34,747 nucleotides of DNA, taken from Bradyrhizobium lablabi (GTDB taxonomy: Bacteria; Pseudomonadota; Alphaproteobacteria; Rhizobiales; Xanthobacteraceae). Every line of letters begins with the position of its first letter. Position 1 is the first letter of the stretch. Below the pieces are notes generated by a model. It made no database searches. It saw nothing but the letters and a program-made list of their open reading frames with translations, and was not told the DNA's origin. The position numbers and the translations under genes are program-made. Of this stretch, positions 16,841-24,375 are shown one piece after another. The DNA is taken from positions 22,120-56,866 of the forward strand of contig NZ_LLYB01000042.1 of assembly GCF_001440475.1 (NCBI RefSeq), given 5' to 3'.

Positions 16841-17449
16841 TCAAGTGGCCCGCTTCCTTGAACGTTGAGCCTTCTCGGCAGCGCTGCTTTCACCGACCTT
16901 CACGCCTGCGTTCCTCAGCAGCACCGTTGCGGCCTCCTTTGCGGCGCGCGCCATCGCGGGGTCGTTGCGGACGAGATCCTGCGCGATCGAGCCGTCAACG
17001 AGCAGTGCGAGCTGCGTCGCCAAGGCTTCTGCATTCGCGACACCAAGCTGCACCAGCAGGTCGCGAAACCGGAGACGGCGGCTCTCCTTGAACGCGACCG
17101 CCACCTTTCGGACCGACCGGTCTTCGCCGAGTTCGGCGACCGCATTGACGAAGGGGCAGCCGCGAAAATCCTTGTGCGAAAAGCGCCGCTCCAGCGAATC
17201 GAAGGTGCCGAGAATCTGCTCGACCGGCGATTTGTCGGAAGCGCGCGGCGCGACGAAACGCCGGGCCAGATAGGCCGAGATCAGCGCGTCTTTTGACGGG
17301 AAATGATTGTAGAGCGTGCGTTTGCTGATGCCGATTTCGGCCGCGATAGTGTCGACGCCGACCGCGCGGATTCCCTGCAGATAGAACAGCCTATCCGCGG
17401 TTTCCAGAATCCGGTCCTTCATCGCCGGTTTGGCGGGCAGGGGTGCCAT
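16841..17449 (-). CDS. TetR/AcrR family transcriptional regulator
   Basis: A 202-residue regulator. The helix-turn-helix domain lies at about 10-57 (RILETADRLFYLQGIRAVGV, ISKRTLYNHFPSKDALI). The C-terminal ligand domain contains RGCPFVNAVAEL, which places it in the group near the YxaF/LmrA-type repressors. It diverges from the MFS gene across 134 bases that contain a perfect 7-bp dyad (17503-17518), so it probably represses itself and the transporter. The C-terminus is strongly basic (KAQRSRKRAT). The start at 17449 lacks a strong ribosome site; ATG at 17422 is an alternative. Confidence 0.92.
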   Translation of the reverse strand: MAPLPAKPAMKDRILETADRLFYLQGIRAVGVDTIAAEIGISKRTLYNHFPSKDALISAYLARRFVAPRASDKSPVEQILGTFDSLERRFSHKDFRGCPFVNAVAELGEDRSVRKVAVAFKESRRLRFRDLLVQLGVANAEALATQLALLVDGSIAQDLVRNDPAMARAAKEAATVLLRNAGVKVGESSAAEKAQRSRKRAT

Positions 17450-17473
17450 GCGAATGCGTGGGTCGCCGTTTGC

Positions 17474-17518
17474 TTGACAGCAGAGCCCCCTTATAGCCTA
17501 GTTACACAGGTCTGTGTA
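17474..17518 (+). promoter_or_regulatory. Putative TetR operator overlapping the MFS promoter
   Basis: Between the divergent TetR and MFS genes lies tacacag-gt-ctgtgta (17503-17518), a perfect 7-bp inverted repeat with a 2-base spacer. A consensus -35 box TTGACA sits at 17474-17479, and a weak -10 candidate (tagtta, 17499-17504, spacing 19) runs into the dyad. The arrangement suits a repressor blocking polymerase. The dyad is seen directly; its role is inferred. Confidence 0.65.
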
Positions 17519-17583
17519 CCCATTTCAGATATCGATTGCAGGACGCGGCGTTCGAATTCGCGGCCCTTGGGAGAATAAAAACA

Positions 17584-18819
17584 ATGGCCGCCCTGCTGCA
17601 GATCCTGCGCCCGACGCTGCCCATTCTGATCGGCGCGTCCATTATGCTCACGCTCAGCATGGGCCTGCGGCAATCGCTCGGCCTGTTCATGCAGCCGCTG
17701 ACGCAGGATATCCGGATTTCGGTGTCCGATTTCACGCTGGCGCTCGCGGTGCAGAACCTCGCCTGGGGTTTCCTGCAGCCGCTCGCCGGCGCGCTGACGG
17801 TGCGCTACGGTTTTCGGCCCATCATGATTGTCGGTTCGCTGTTCTATGTCGCCGGCCTTGCGCTCATGGCGGGCGCCAACGGCATTCTCAGCATCATGAT
17901 CGGCGCCGGCGTGCTGATCGGCATCTCGCTGGCCTGCACCGCGGCGGCGATTGCGATGTCGGTCGCAGCCCGCGCGGTGCCGGCGTCGGTGCGCTCGACG
18001 GTGCTTGGCCTGGTCTCGGGCGTTGGATCGCTCGGCGCGCTGTTGTCGGCGCCGATCGGACAGATTCTCAACGAGGGCTATGGCTGGCGGATCGGCCTTG
18101 TCGGCTTCGTGGTGCTGTCGCTCCTGATGATTCCGGCGGCCTGGTATGCGGGCAGGGTGGACAGGATCCCGCTGCCCAAGCCCACCGATGACAAGATCGG
18201 CGACACGTCGGCTGGTGCAGCGACGAAGATGGCGTTCTCCAACGCTTCCTTCGTGGTGATGACCGGCGCCTATTTCGTCTGCGGCATGCAGCTCGTCTTT
18301 CTCACCACGCATTTGCCATCGTATCTGGCGATCTGCGGCATGGACCCGATGCTGAGCGCGCAGACGCTCGGCATGATCGGCGGCTTCAACGTGCTCGGCA
18401 GCATCTTTTTCGGCTGGGCCGGCCAGCGCTGGAACAAGCTGGCGTTGCTCGGCGGTATCTACATTTTCCGCTCGATCGCACTCGCCTGGTACTTCACGCT
18501 GCCGCCGACACCGGCGACCACGCTCTTGTTCGGCGCCATCATGGGCTTCCTGTGGATGGGCGTCGGCCCGCTGGTCGCGGGCGCCGTGGCGGAAATGTTC
18601 GGCCTGAAATGGCAGGCGATGATCCAGGGGCTCGCCTTTATGAGCCATCAGGTCGGCAGCTTCCTCGGCGCCTATGGCGGCGGGGTGCTCTACGACGCGC
18701 TCGGCTCCTACACCATGGCTTGGCGGATCGGCGTCGCACTGGGCCTGGCCGGCGGCATTGTCCAGGTCGCGTTCGCGCTGATCCGGCCGGGCCGGCCGCC
18801 GCAGATGCAGACGGCGTAA
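17584..18819 (+). CDS. MFS transporter
   Basis: A 411-residue major facilitator protein with about 12 membrane helices. Helix 1 and its following loop read LTLSMGLRQSLGLFMQPL. The loop 2-3 region YGFRPIMIVG fits the MFS signature, and a polar central loop (about 200-218) precedes the second half. It resembles the oxalate/formate-monocarboxylate-like group, but the substrate cannot be assigned. ATG 17584 is used because ggg-ag lies about 10 bases upstream; the frame is open 16 codons earlier. It is divergent from the TetR gene and likely controlled by it. Two small hairpins follow the stop codon. Confidence 0.92.
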   Translation: MAALLQILRPTLPILIGASIMLTLSMGLRQSLGLFMQPLTQDIRISVSDFTLALAVQNLAWGFLQPLAGALTVRYGFRPIMIVGSLFYVAGLALMAGANGILSIMIGAGVLIGISLACTAAAIAMSVAARAVPASVRSTVLGLVSGVGSLGALLSAPIGQILNEGYGWRIGLVGFVVLSLLMIPAAWYAGRVDRIPLPKPTDDKIGDTSAGAATKMAFSNASFVVMTGAYFVCGMQLVFLTTHLPSYLAICGMDPMLSAQTLGMIGGFNVLGSIFFGWAGQRWNKLALLGGIYIFRSIALAWYFTLPPTPATTLLFGAIMGFLWMGVGPLVAGAVAEMFGLKWQAMIQGLAFMSHQVGSFLGAYGGGVLYDALGSYTMAWRIGVALGLAGGIVQVAFALIRPGRPPQMQTA

Positions 18820-18848
18820 AGGCCTGATCACGAAGTAGCTCAAAACGA

Positions 18849-18880
18849 GGCATTGCAAAATGCCGCCTATGTTTTAGGCG
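18849..18880. terminator. Tandem small hairpins after the MFS gene
   Basis: Two adjacent inverted repeats: ggcatt-gcaa-aatgcc (18849-18864) and cgcct...aggcg (18864-18880) with a T-rich loop. They start 30 bases past the MFS stop. There is no T run after the stems, so termination here is only possible, not clear. Confidence 0.4.
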
Positions 18881-18973
18881 TCGTTGCCTTTAAAGTCGGC
18901 AGAAAAATAGAATGCTCGTGCTCGGAAAGCCCGAAATCGATGCCAATTCATTAGGTTAACCGAAAACCTTCGA

Positions 18974-18988
18974 TGGCACGAATCTTGT
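18974..18988 (+). promoter_or_regulatory. Candidate sigma-54 promoter upstream of amtB
   Basis: The sequence TGGCAC-N5-TTGT matches the RpoN -24/-12 consensus (TGGCAC-N5-TTGC) except for the last base of the -12 box. It lies 366 bases before the amtB start in a 534-base stretch (18820-19353) without a firmly identified gene. Ammonium transporters are classic NtrC/RpoN targets, which raises the likelihood. The long distance would leave a leader of about 350 bases holding a doubtful small reading frame. Confidence 0.5.
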
Positions 18989-19070
18989 CTGATCGAGGTT
19001 AAGTTTCGATTTTGGGAAACGTCATCGACATCGCCCACCCCTGTTGAGCGTCAGGGAAGGCAGGTAGTCC

Positions 19071-19316
19071 ATGAGACTGGCCGCCGCCCATCCCCAGCTA
19101 TTTCGGCTCGACGTTGCTGCTGCGACGTCGACCATCACGAGCCCCTTGCCCAAAATCAGCGTTGATCCTGCCGTCGCCGCTCAAGGCATCGGACGGTTCA
19201 TACCCGCCATCCAGGACATTCTGAGAAACAAACTGAAGGGCACAGCAAATTCTGTGCAGCGCCGATGGCGCGCGGTTCGCATTCGCATGGGAGAGATCGA
19301 CAAAGTGGTTGGGTAA
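19071..19316 (+). CDS. Doubtful small ORF in the amtB leader
   Basis: An 81-codon frame begins at an ATG with a modest ribosome site (ggcagg) and ends 37 bases before amtB. The product would be basic towards the end (SVQRRWRAVRIRMGEIDKVV) and has no membrane segment. I recognise no family. It occupies the place where glnK often stands in other bacteria, but it does not resemble GlnK. It could be a leader-encoded protein or chance open frame in a regulatory leader. Apart from this and the sigma-54-like site I see nothing else in 18881-19353. Confidence 0.35.
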   Translation: MRLAAAHPQLFRLDVAAATSTITSPLPKISVDPAVAAQGIGRFIPAIQDILRNKLKGTANSVQRRWRAVRIRMGEIDKVVG

Positions 19317-19353
19317 GCCCTCACGGACATCTGTTGCGACGAGGAGAAAGACG

Positions 19354-20745
19354 ATGGGACTCTGGAAATACGCGCGCCAAAGACTCGTGCCTTTCGTGAT
19401 TGCTCTCTTGGGGATCGCGCTTCTCTGCGTGCTGTTCGGTGACATCGCGCTCGCGGAAGACGCCGGACCGCCGGCCTGCGGTGGCAAGATTCTCGAGAAG
19501 TGCACACCCAACTCCGGCGATACCGCATGGATGCTGACGTCGGTCGCGCTCGTCTTGATGATGACCATTCCGGGTCTCGGACTGTTCTATGGCGGCATGG
19601 TGCGCAAGAAGAACGTGGGCGACACAGTGATGACCAGCTTTGCCGTCACCTGCCTCGTCACCATTCTGTTCGCGCTCTTCACCTACAGCATGGCGTTTCG
19701 CGCCGGCTCGCCGTTCATCGGGGGGCTGGATCGGATGTTTCTGAAGGACATCCTGAGCGACATCGGCAAGGGAGGCATCGGCAATCCCAATCCGCTCGCC
19801 GCGACCATTCCAGAAAGTGTGTACATCTGCTTTCAGATGACGTTTGCCATCATTACGCCGGCGCTGATTGCTGGCGCGTTTGCCGAGCGGATGAAGTTCT
19901 CGGCCATGCTCTGGTTCATCGGCCTGTGGGCGATTTTCGTCTATGCGCCGATTGCGCACTGGGTCTGGGGACCCGACGGCATCTTCGCCGCCGGCAACGA
20001 GGCCGCGTGGGTGAAAGTGCTGGATTTCGCCGGCGGCACTGTCGTGCATATCAACGCCGGTGTTGCAGGGCTGATGTGCGCGATCATGCTCGGCAAGCGC
20101 AGCGAGACCGGGCCGGCGCACAACATGGTGCTCACCTTCATCGGCGCCTCCCTGCTGTGGGTTGGCTGGTTCGGATTCAACGCTGGCTCCGCCGTGACCG
20201 CGGGCATGCAGGCTGGCATGGCTATGCTGGTGACGCAGATTGCCACGGCCGTTGCCGCCTTTACCTGGATGCTGGTGGAGTGGGCGCTGAAGGGCAAGCC
20301 CACCGTCATCGGCATCTGCTCAGGCGCGGTCGCCGGCCTTGTCGCGATTACGCCGGCTTCCGGCTTCGTCGGGCCGGTCGGCGCCTTCGCCATCGGAATC
20401 GCGGCAGGCGTCTTCTGCTACTGGGGGTGCACCAGCTTGAAGCGCACGTTCAGCTATGACGACGCGCTGGATTGTTTCGGCGTTCATGCGATCGGCGGCA
20501 TCGTCGGGGCGCTTCTGACCGGAGTGTTCGCGGTCGAGCAATACGGTGGTACCGCAGGCGTTCTGGAGGGTAACGTTGGACAATTCTTCAACCAGTGCAT
20601 CGGCGTGGCCACCGTTTTCGTTTATGGCGCCGTCGTCAGCCTGATCATCCTTTTCGTGGTCAAGATTTTCGTCGGTCTCCGCGTGACGCGAGAGATCGAG
20701 CGGGAAGGGCTCGACCTCGCGCTGCACGGAGAAGTCGTGCAATAA
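19354..20745 (+). CDS. amtB: Ammonium transporter (Amt family)
   Basis: A 463-residue Amt protein with 11 predicted membrane helices after a cleavable signal peptide (about 1-34, ending in LAEDA). The pore residues known from E. coli AmtB can be aligned: D224 in VLDFAGG, the twin histidines H232 (TVVHINAG) and H378 (GVHAIGG), and a Phe-gate Phe in FQMTFAIITP. The cytoplasmic tail ends VTREIEREGLDLALHGE, the conserved GlnK-binding C-terminal element. The start is ATG with gaggag seven bases upstream. No glnK is next to it. The upstream sigma-54-like site suggests nitrogen control. Confidence 0.96.
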   Translation: MGLWKYARQRLVPFVIALLGIALLCVLFGDIALAEDAGPPACGGKILEKCTPNSGDTAWMLTSVALVLMMTIPGLGLFYGGMVRKKNVGDTVMTSFAVTCLVTILFALFTYSMAFRAGSPFIGGLDRMFLKDILSDIGKGGIGNPNPLAATIPESVYICFQMTFAIITPALIAGAFAERMKFSAMLWFIGLWAIFVYAPIAHWVWGPDGIFAAGNEAAWVKVLDFAGGTVVHINAGVAGLMCAIMLGKRSETGPAHNMVLTFIGASLLWVGWFGFNAGSAVTAGMQAGMAMLVTQIATAVAAFTWMLVEWALKGKPTVIGICSGAVAGLVAITPASGFVGPVGAFAIGIAAGVFCYWGCTSLKRTFSYDDALDCFGVHAIGGIVGALLTGVFAVEQYGGTAGVLEGNVGQFFNQCIGVATVFVYGAVVSLIILFVVKIFVGLRVTREIEREGLDLALHGEVVQ

Positions 20746-20764
20746 TGCAAAGTCGAGGCAGCGT

Positions 20765-20800
20765 CCCGCAGCGCCGGCGTTCATCGCCGGCCGTTGCGGG
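20765..20800. terminator. Strong GC hairpin after amtB
   Basis: cccgca (20765-20770) pairs with tgcggg (20795-20800), and the inner gccggc arms (20773-20778 and 20786-20791) pair around a short loop. It lies 19 bases past the amtB stop. The following run is A6, not T, so it is not a textbook intrinsic terminator. It could stabilise the 3' end or attenuate read-through into the small gene downstream. Confidence 0.5.
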
Positions 20801-20925
20801 AAAAAAGCTGTCCTGGAACAGTGCTGGAAACGATCGAGGCGGCCAAAACTCTTTTGGGGGTGTTGCGTCCAGCCAGTTCAAACTACTTTCACTACTCTCG
20901 GCGATCATTCGGCGAGGAGAGTCAC

Positions 20926-21054
20926 ATGAACTGGTTCTATTGGAATACAGCGTGGTCGCTGTTCTTCAGCCTCGTTTGGTTCATGACCATCACGAACAAT
21001 CCCGAGGCGCGGATCTCGGATGCGCATTTGCGCGATGAGGCCTTCGGCGGCTGA
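20926..21054 (+). CDS. Small single-pass membrane protein (42 residues)
   Basis: The frame starts MNWFYWNTAWSLFFSLVWF, a tryptophan- and phenylalanine-rich membrane helix (about 2-22), followed by a short polar tail containing NNPEARISDAHLRDEAF. An excellent ribosome site (gaggag, six bases before ATG) and a strong terminator after the stop argue that it is a real gene. I know no family name. It lies 180 bases after amtB and could be co-transcribed with it or be independent. Confidence 0.7.
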   Translation: MNWFYWNTAWSLFFSLVWFMTITNNPEARISDAHLRDEAFGG

Positions 21055-21079
21055 ATGTAGGTCTGGGTTACAAAGCGGA

Positions 21080-21112
21080 TCGGGCCGTACCACGGACGCC
21101 CGAGCGTTTTTT
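21080..21112 (+). terminator. Rho-independent terminator of the 42-residue protein gene
   Basis: tcgggc (21080-21085) pairs with gcccga (21098-21103), with further inner pairing (cgt/acg). After gcg comes T6 (21107-21112). It lies 25 bases past the stop codon of the small membrane protein and has the classic stem plus T-run form. Confidence 0.88.
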
Positions 21113-21149
21113 GTCGTGCCAACTGTCCCGAGACCTCGCGACGGCTAGT

Positions 21150-21680
21150 CTAGCTCCGATAGAAGCGCCACATCCTGAGGAATGTTCGGTGGATCACATC
21201 GGGCGGCTGATCGAACGGCTCTAGACCGATCCGCACGGCGCCATTGTGGTCCATGTGCCACGGCAGACGCATCAGCAGGCGATAGATCGGCTGCTTGCGC
21301 CAATCGACGACGAGAGCGCTGCGGAGCGGTGCGTTGAGCACAATCTGCAGCTCATGAACCGTCATCGCCCGCTCGGCAATCTGAACGACATCGATACGCT
21401 CGATGGCCCGCCAGCGGATCAACCCGAAGGCCTGGATGAAGATGCCATATTGATTGGCGCCGATGGTCGGCCGCCCGGTCTCCAGCAGAGGGATGTTGTA
21501 GTAGGTGAAGCTGGCCGCTGCTAGCGCGGGTAACAACCAATAGACGGCGCCGGTGATCCATGCGGCTGTGCAAAATACCGCAGCCAGCGCAGCGCTGATG
21601 TAGACGGGAAAGTAGATGTCTTCGCGCACATAGGCGACCGAGTAGCCACCGGCATTTCGCTCGTCCAGGGTTGCGCTCAT
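21150..21680 (-). CDS. Hypothetical membrane protein with a PH-like cytosolic part
   Basis: A 176-residue protein with two adjacent membrane helices near the N-terminus (about 27-62, IYFPVYISAALAAVFCTAAW and ITGAVYWLLPALAAASFTYY). A soluble part follows, containing GIFIQAFGLIRWRAIERIDV. That helix-pair plus 'RWRAIERI' layout resembles bacterial PH-domain/YcxB-type membrane proteins, but the assignment is tentative. No signal peptide or catalytic motif is seen. It is convergent with the small membrane protein gene and far (about 200 bases) from rpmG. Confidence 0.75.
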   Translation of the reverse strand: MSATLDERNAGGYSVAYVREDIYFPVYISAALAAVFCTAAWITGAVYWLLPALAAASFTYYNIPLLETGRPTIGANQYGIFIQAFGLIRWRAIERIDVVQIAERAMTVHELQIVLNAPLRSALVVDWRKQPIYRLLMRLPWHMDHNGAVRIGLEPFDQPPDVIHRTFLRMWRFYRS

Positions 21681-21824
21681 GTGAACCCAATGCCCGAGGC
21701 CTGCCAGAGTGGCACAAGTCGCCGCGGCGGAATCGCTTAACTCAACACAGTGTTCGGAAGCTGGTTCCCGAGCGAGGATAGCAGTGCGCAGGTCCTGGTG
21801 TCACCTTGCGGGTGGCGGGCTGCA

Positions 21825-21854
21825 AAAATGAAAACGGGGCCGCAAGGCCCCGTT
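21825..21854 (-). terminator. Rho-independent terminator of rpmG
   Basis: A perfect 9-bp stem (21833-21841 with 21846-21854) closes a 4-base loop. Read on the minus strand it is followed by ttcattttt. It lies 27 bases after the rpmG stop in the correct orientation. Confidence 0.9.
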
Positions 21855-21881
21855 CAAATCCGTCAGCAATGGCTTGCGACG

Positions 21882-22049
21882 TTACTTGATCTTCGATTCC
21901 TTGAACTCGACGTGCTTGCGCGCAACCGGGTCGTACTTCTTCTTGACCAGCTTGTCGGTCATGGTGCGCGAATTCTTCTTGGCGACGTAATAGAAGCCGG
22001 TGTCCGCCGTGGAAACGAGCTTGACCTTGATGGTGACCGCTTTGGCCAT
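21882..22049 (-). CDS. rpmG: 50S ribosomal protein L33
   Basis: A 55-residue frame translating as [19 protein letters not shown], then [20 protein letters not shown] and [16 protein letters not shown]. This is a full match in pattern to proteobacterial L33 (large ribosomal subunit, E-site region). It has no Cys pairs, so it is the zinc-independent type. Its own terminator follows. It stands alone, without rpmB, as usual in Hyphomicrobiales. A 218-base upstream region separates it from a divergent membrane protein. Confidence 0.96.
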   Translation of the reverse strand: MAKAVTIKVKLVSTADTGFYYVAKKNSRTMTDKLVKKKYDPVARKHVEFKESKIK

Positions 22050-22267
22050 GGTTAAGACCTCAAATGTCTGGAAATCTGGCGCCGGCCAAGCGGCCTGCAG
22101 TTGGCGCGGAAACTACCCGCAAACGGCCCAAAGTCAAGGTTTTCCGGGTCAAAACCGGCTCCGATTCGGGCAATTTCCGCCCTGAAACCCCGATTTTCTC
22201 GAACCTGGCGCGCCGTGCCGCCGACAACCGCCTGTTCCCGGGATCAAGCAGGACAGGAGAGGCAGGA

Positions 22268-22804
22268 ATGGCGGTTGCGATGACGCGGGAGGGCCAAACC
22301 ATCCGGGTCGAATGGCTTCGGCGATGGTACCTCAGCCTGCCTTCGCTGCCGTTTCTGGCCGGAAGCCTGTACTTCCTCTGGTACGCAGCTCTCATCATCA
22401 GGGCCGACGTCAGCGGAGCGGGGCGCTGGAGCGACGACTGGGTTGGTCTCCTGTTCTGTATCGGATTCGCGCTGCTGGTCGGTACGCCCGGCCTGATCCT
22501 GGCGACGCTGCGTTACTTCGTCGAGCTGGACATGGCGCTCCGGCGGATCGTCATCACGAGGCAGTTCGGGCCGCTTAAAATTCGCAGCCAGCGCCAGCCC
22601 TCCGATTTCAAGTTCATCAGCATCGTGGATGGCCGCGACAAGGATTCGGCGCTGACCATGTACGACGTCAGTCTTTGCGGCGGAAAGGGCGTGAGACCGA
22701 TCCTCGTCTCCTCCTTCGCCCACCGCCGGGAAGCGAATGATTTCGCACGCGAGCTCGGGGATGCGTTCGAGCTCCCGCCCAGGGACTACGTCGGCACCTC
22801 GTAG
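22268..22804 (+). CDS. Hypothetical membrane protein (178 residues)
   Basis: Two membrane helices (about 25-45, PFLAGSLYFLWYAALII, and about 60-83, GLLFCIGFALLVGTPGLILA) are followed by a soluble domain containing RRIVITRQFGPLKIRSQRQP and VDGRDKDSALTMYDVSL. The pattern suggests a membrane-anchored PH-like beta domain, but I recognise no named family. The start at 22268 follows a purine-rich stretch (aggagaggcagga); the frame is open to 22064 but that part overlaps the rpmG promoter. It is divergent from rpmG. Confidence 0.72.
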   Translation: MAVAMTREGQTIRVEWLRRWYLSLPSLPFLAGSLYFLWYAALIIRADVSGAGRWSDDWVGLLFCIGFALLVGTPGLILATLRYFVELDMALRRIVITRQFGPLKIRSQRQPSDFKFISIVDGRDKDSALTMYDVSLCGGKGVRPILVSSFAHRREANDFARELGDAFELPPRDYVGTS

Positions 22805-22834
22805 ACGATCCGGATCTGTCGGGCGCCGTCCGCA

Positions 22835-24160
22835 TCAACTCTCGAAGAAGCGGTTCTTCGGTCGCGGCAGGCCGAGATTCTCCCGCAACGTCCTGCCCTC
22901 ATACTCTTTCCGGAAAATCCCGCGCCGCTGCAGTTCCGGCACCACCTTGTCGACGAAATCATCGAGGCCCGCGGGCAAGAACGGGAACATGATGTTGAAA
23001 CCGTCGCTGCCGCGGCTCACCAGCCAGTCTTCCATCTGGTCGGCGATAGTTTGGGGCGTGCCGACGAACGACAGACCGCCATAGCCACCGACGCGCTGGG
23101 CGAGCTGGCGCACGGTGAGCTTGTCGCGCGCGGCGGCATCGACGAGGCGCTGGCGGCCGCTCTTGCTGGCGTTGGTTTCCGGGATTGGCGGCAACTGCCC
23201 GTCGGGATCGAAGCCGGACGCATCCGTGCCGAGCTGGACCGAGAGCGAGGCGATGGCGCTGTCGTAATGCACCATGCTGTCGAGCTTTGCTCTCTTCTCC
23301 TTGGCTTCCTCGACGCTGTCACCGACCACGACGAAGGCGCCGGGCAGGATCTTCAGGTGCTCGGGGTCGCGGCCGATCTTCTCCATGCGGCCCTTGATGT
23401 CGGCATAAAGCTTCTGCCCGTCGGCGAGGCTGCCGCCGCCGGTGAACACGGCCTCGGCCGTTTCGGCCGCGAGTTGCCTGCCGTCTTCGGACGCGCCGGC
23501 CTGCACGATCAGCGGCCAGCCCTGCACGGGGCGGGCAATATTGAGCGGCCCGCGCACGGAGAGATATTTTCCCTTGTGATTGAGCACGTGCATTTTCTCG
23601 GGATCGAAATAGAGCCCGCTCTCGACATCGCGCACGAAGGCGTCGTCGGCAAAGGAATCCCAGAGACCGGTGACCACGTCATAGAATTCACGCGCCCGCT
23701 TGTAGCGCTCGGCATGCTCCATGTGGTCGTCGAGCCCGAAATTGAGCGCGGCGTCCGGGTTGGAGGTGGTGACGATATTCCATCCCGCGCGCCCGCCCGA
23801 GATATGATCGAGCGAGGCAAAACGCCGGGCAACGTGATAGGGCTCGTCGAACGTCGTCGATCCCGTCGCGATCAGGCCGATATGTTCGGTGGCGCCGGCC
23901 AGCGCCGACAGCAGCGTGAACGGCTCGAACGAGGTCACCGTGTGGCTGCGCTTGAGCGCATTGATCGGCATGTTCAAGACGGCCAGATGGTCGGCCATGA
24001 AGAAGGCGTCGAACTTGCCGGCCTCCAGCTTCTGGATCAGCCGCTTGATGTGCGGGAAATTGAAGTTCGCGTCGGGCCAGGCACCGGGATAGCGCCACGC
24101 GCCGGTGTGGATGGAGACCGGCCGCATGAACGCGCCGAGCTTGAGTTGCCGCTGTGCCAT
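22835..24160 (-). CDS. LLM-class flavin-dependent monooxygenase (NtaA/SnaA/DszA type)
   Basis: A 441-residue bacterial-luciferase-like monooxygenase of the NtaA/SnaA/DszA/SoxA subgroup, which uses FMNH2 from a separate reductase to oxidise sulfur- or nitrogen-containing compounds. Family blocks are MRPVSIHTGAWRYPGAWPDA, KFDAFFMADHLAVLN, SFEPFTLLSALAGAT, SGGRAGWNIVTTSNPDAALN, and PLIVQAGASEDGRQLAAE. Length is typical (430-450). The start is ATG with ggggc just upstream. No flavin reductase or sulfonate transporter is adjacent, so the substrate is open. Confidence 0.93.
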   Translation of the reverse strand: MAQRQLKLGAFMRPVSIHTGAWRYPGAWPDANFNFPHIKRLIQKLEAGKFDAFFMADHLAVLNMPINALKRSHTVTSFEPFTLLSALAGATEHIGLIATGSTTFDEPYHVARRFASLDHISGGRAGWNIVTTSNPDAALNFGLDDHMEHAERYKRAREFYDVVTGLWDSFADDAFVRDVESGLYFDPEKMHVLNHKGKYLSVRGPLNIARPVQGWPLIVQAGASEDGRQLAAETAEAVFTGGGSLADGQKLYADIKGRMEKIGRDPEHLKILPGAFVVVGDSVEEAKEKRAKLDSMVHYDSAIASLSVQLGTDASGFDPDGQLPPIPETNASKSGRQRLVDAAARDKLTVRQLAQRVGGYGGLSFVGTPQTIADQMEDWLVSRGSDGFNIMFPFLPAGLDDFVDKVVPELQRRGIFRKEYEGRTLRENLGLPRPKNRFFES

Positions 24161-24375
24161 TGCCCCGTTCCGTAGCTGTTATTGTTGGGGAAGAGATAGG
24201 GAGCCGTTGAAGGCGACGCCATCAGGTGGCCTCCAGAAGAATATTGCGAATTAGGCGACGTTCGGAGGACATTTCCACGTCACTTCTCGCCGCGGGCTCG
24301 AATATCGGATATTCACTTGGCTGCGTGGCTACCCACAACCCGAACGATCCGTATTCCCGCCGCATCGAGGGGCAC

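Noticed and set aside
17491..18858. 455-codon minus-strand frame over the MFS gene
   Set aside because: Translation is almost all Arg, His, Asp, Ala and Gln with no domain; the opposite strand encodes an unmistakable transporter.
23051..24175. 374-codon plus-strand frame over the flavin monooxygenase
   Set aside because: Antisense shadow of a conserved LLM-class gene; no recognisable domain.
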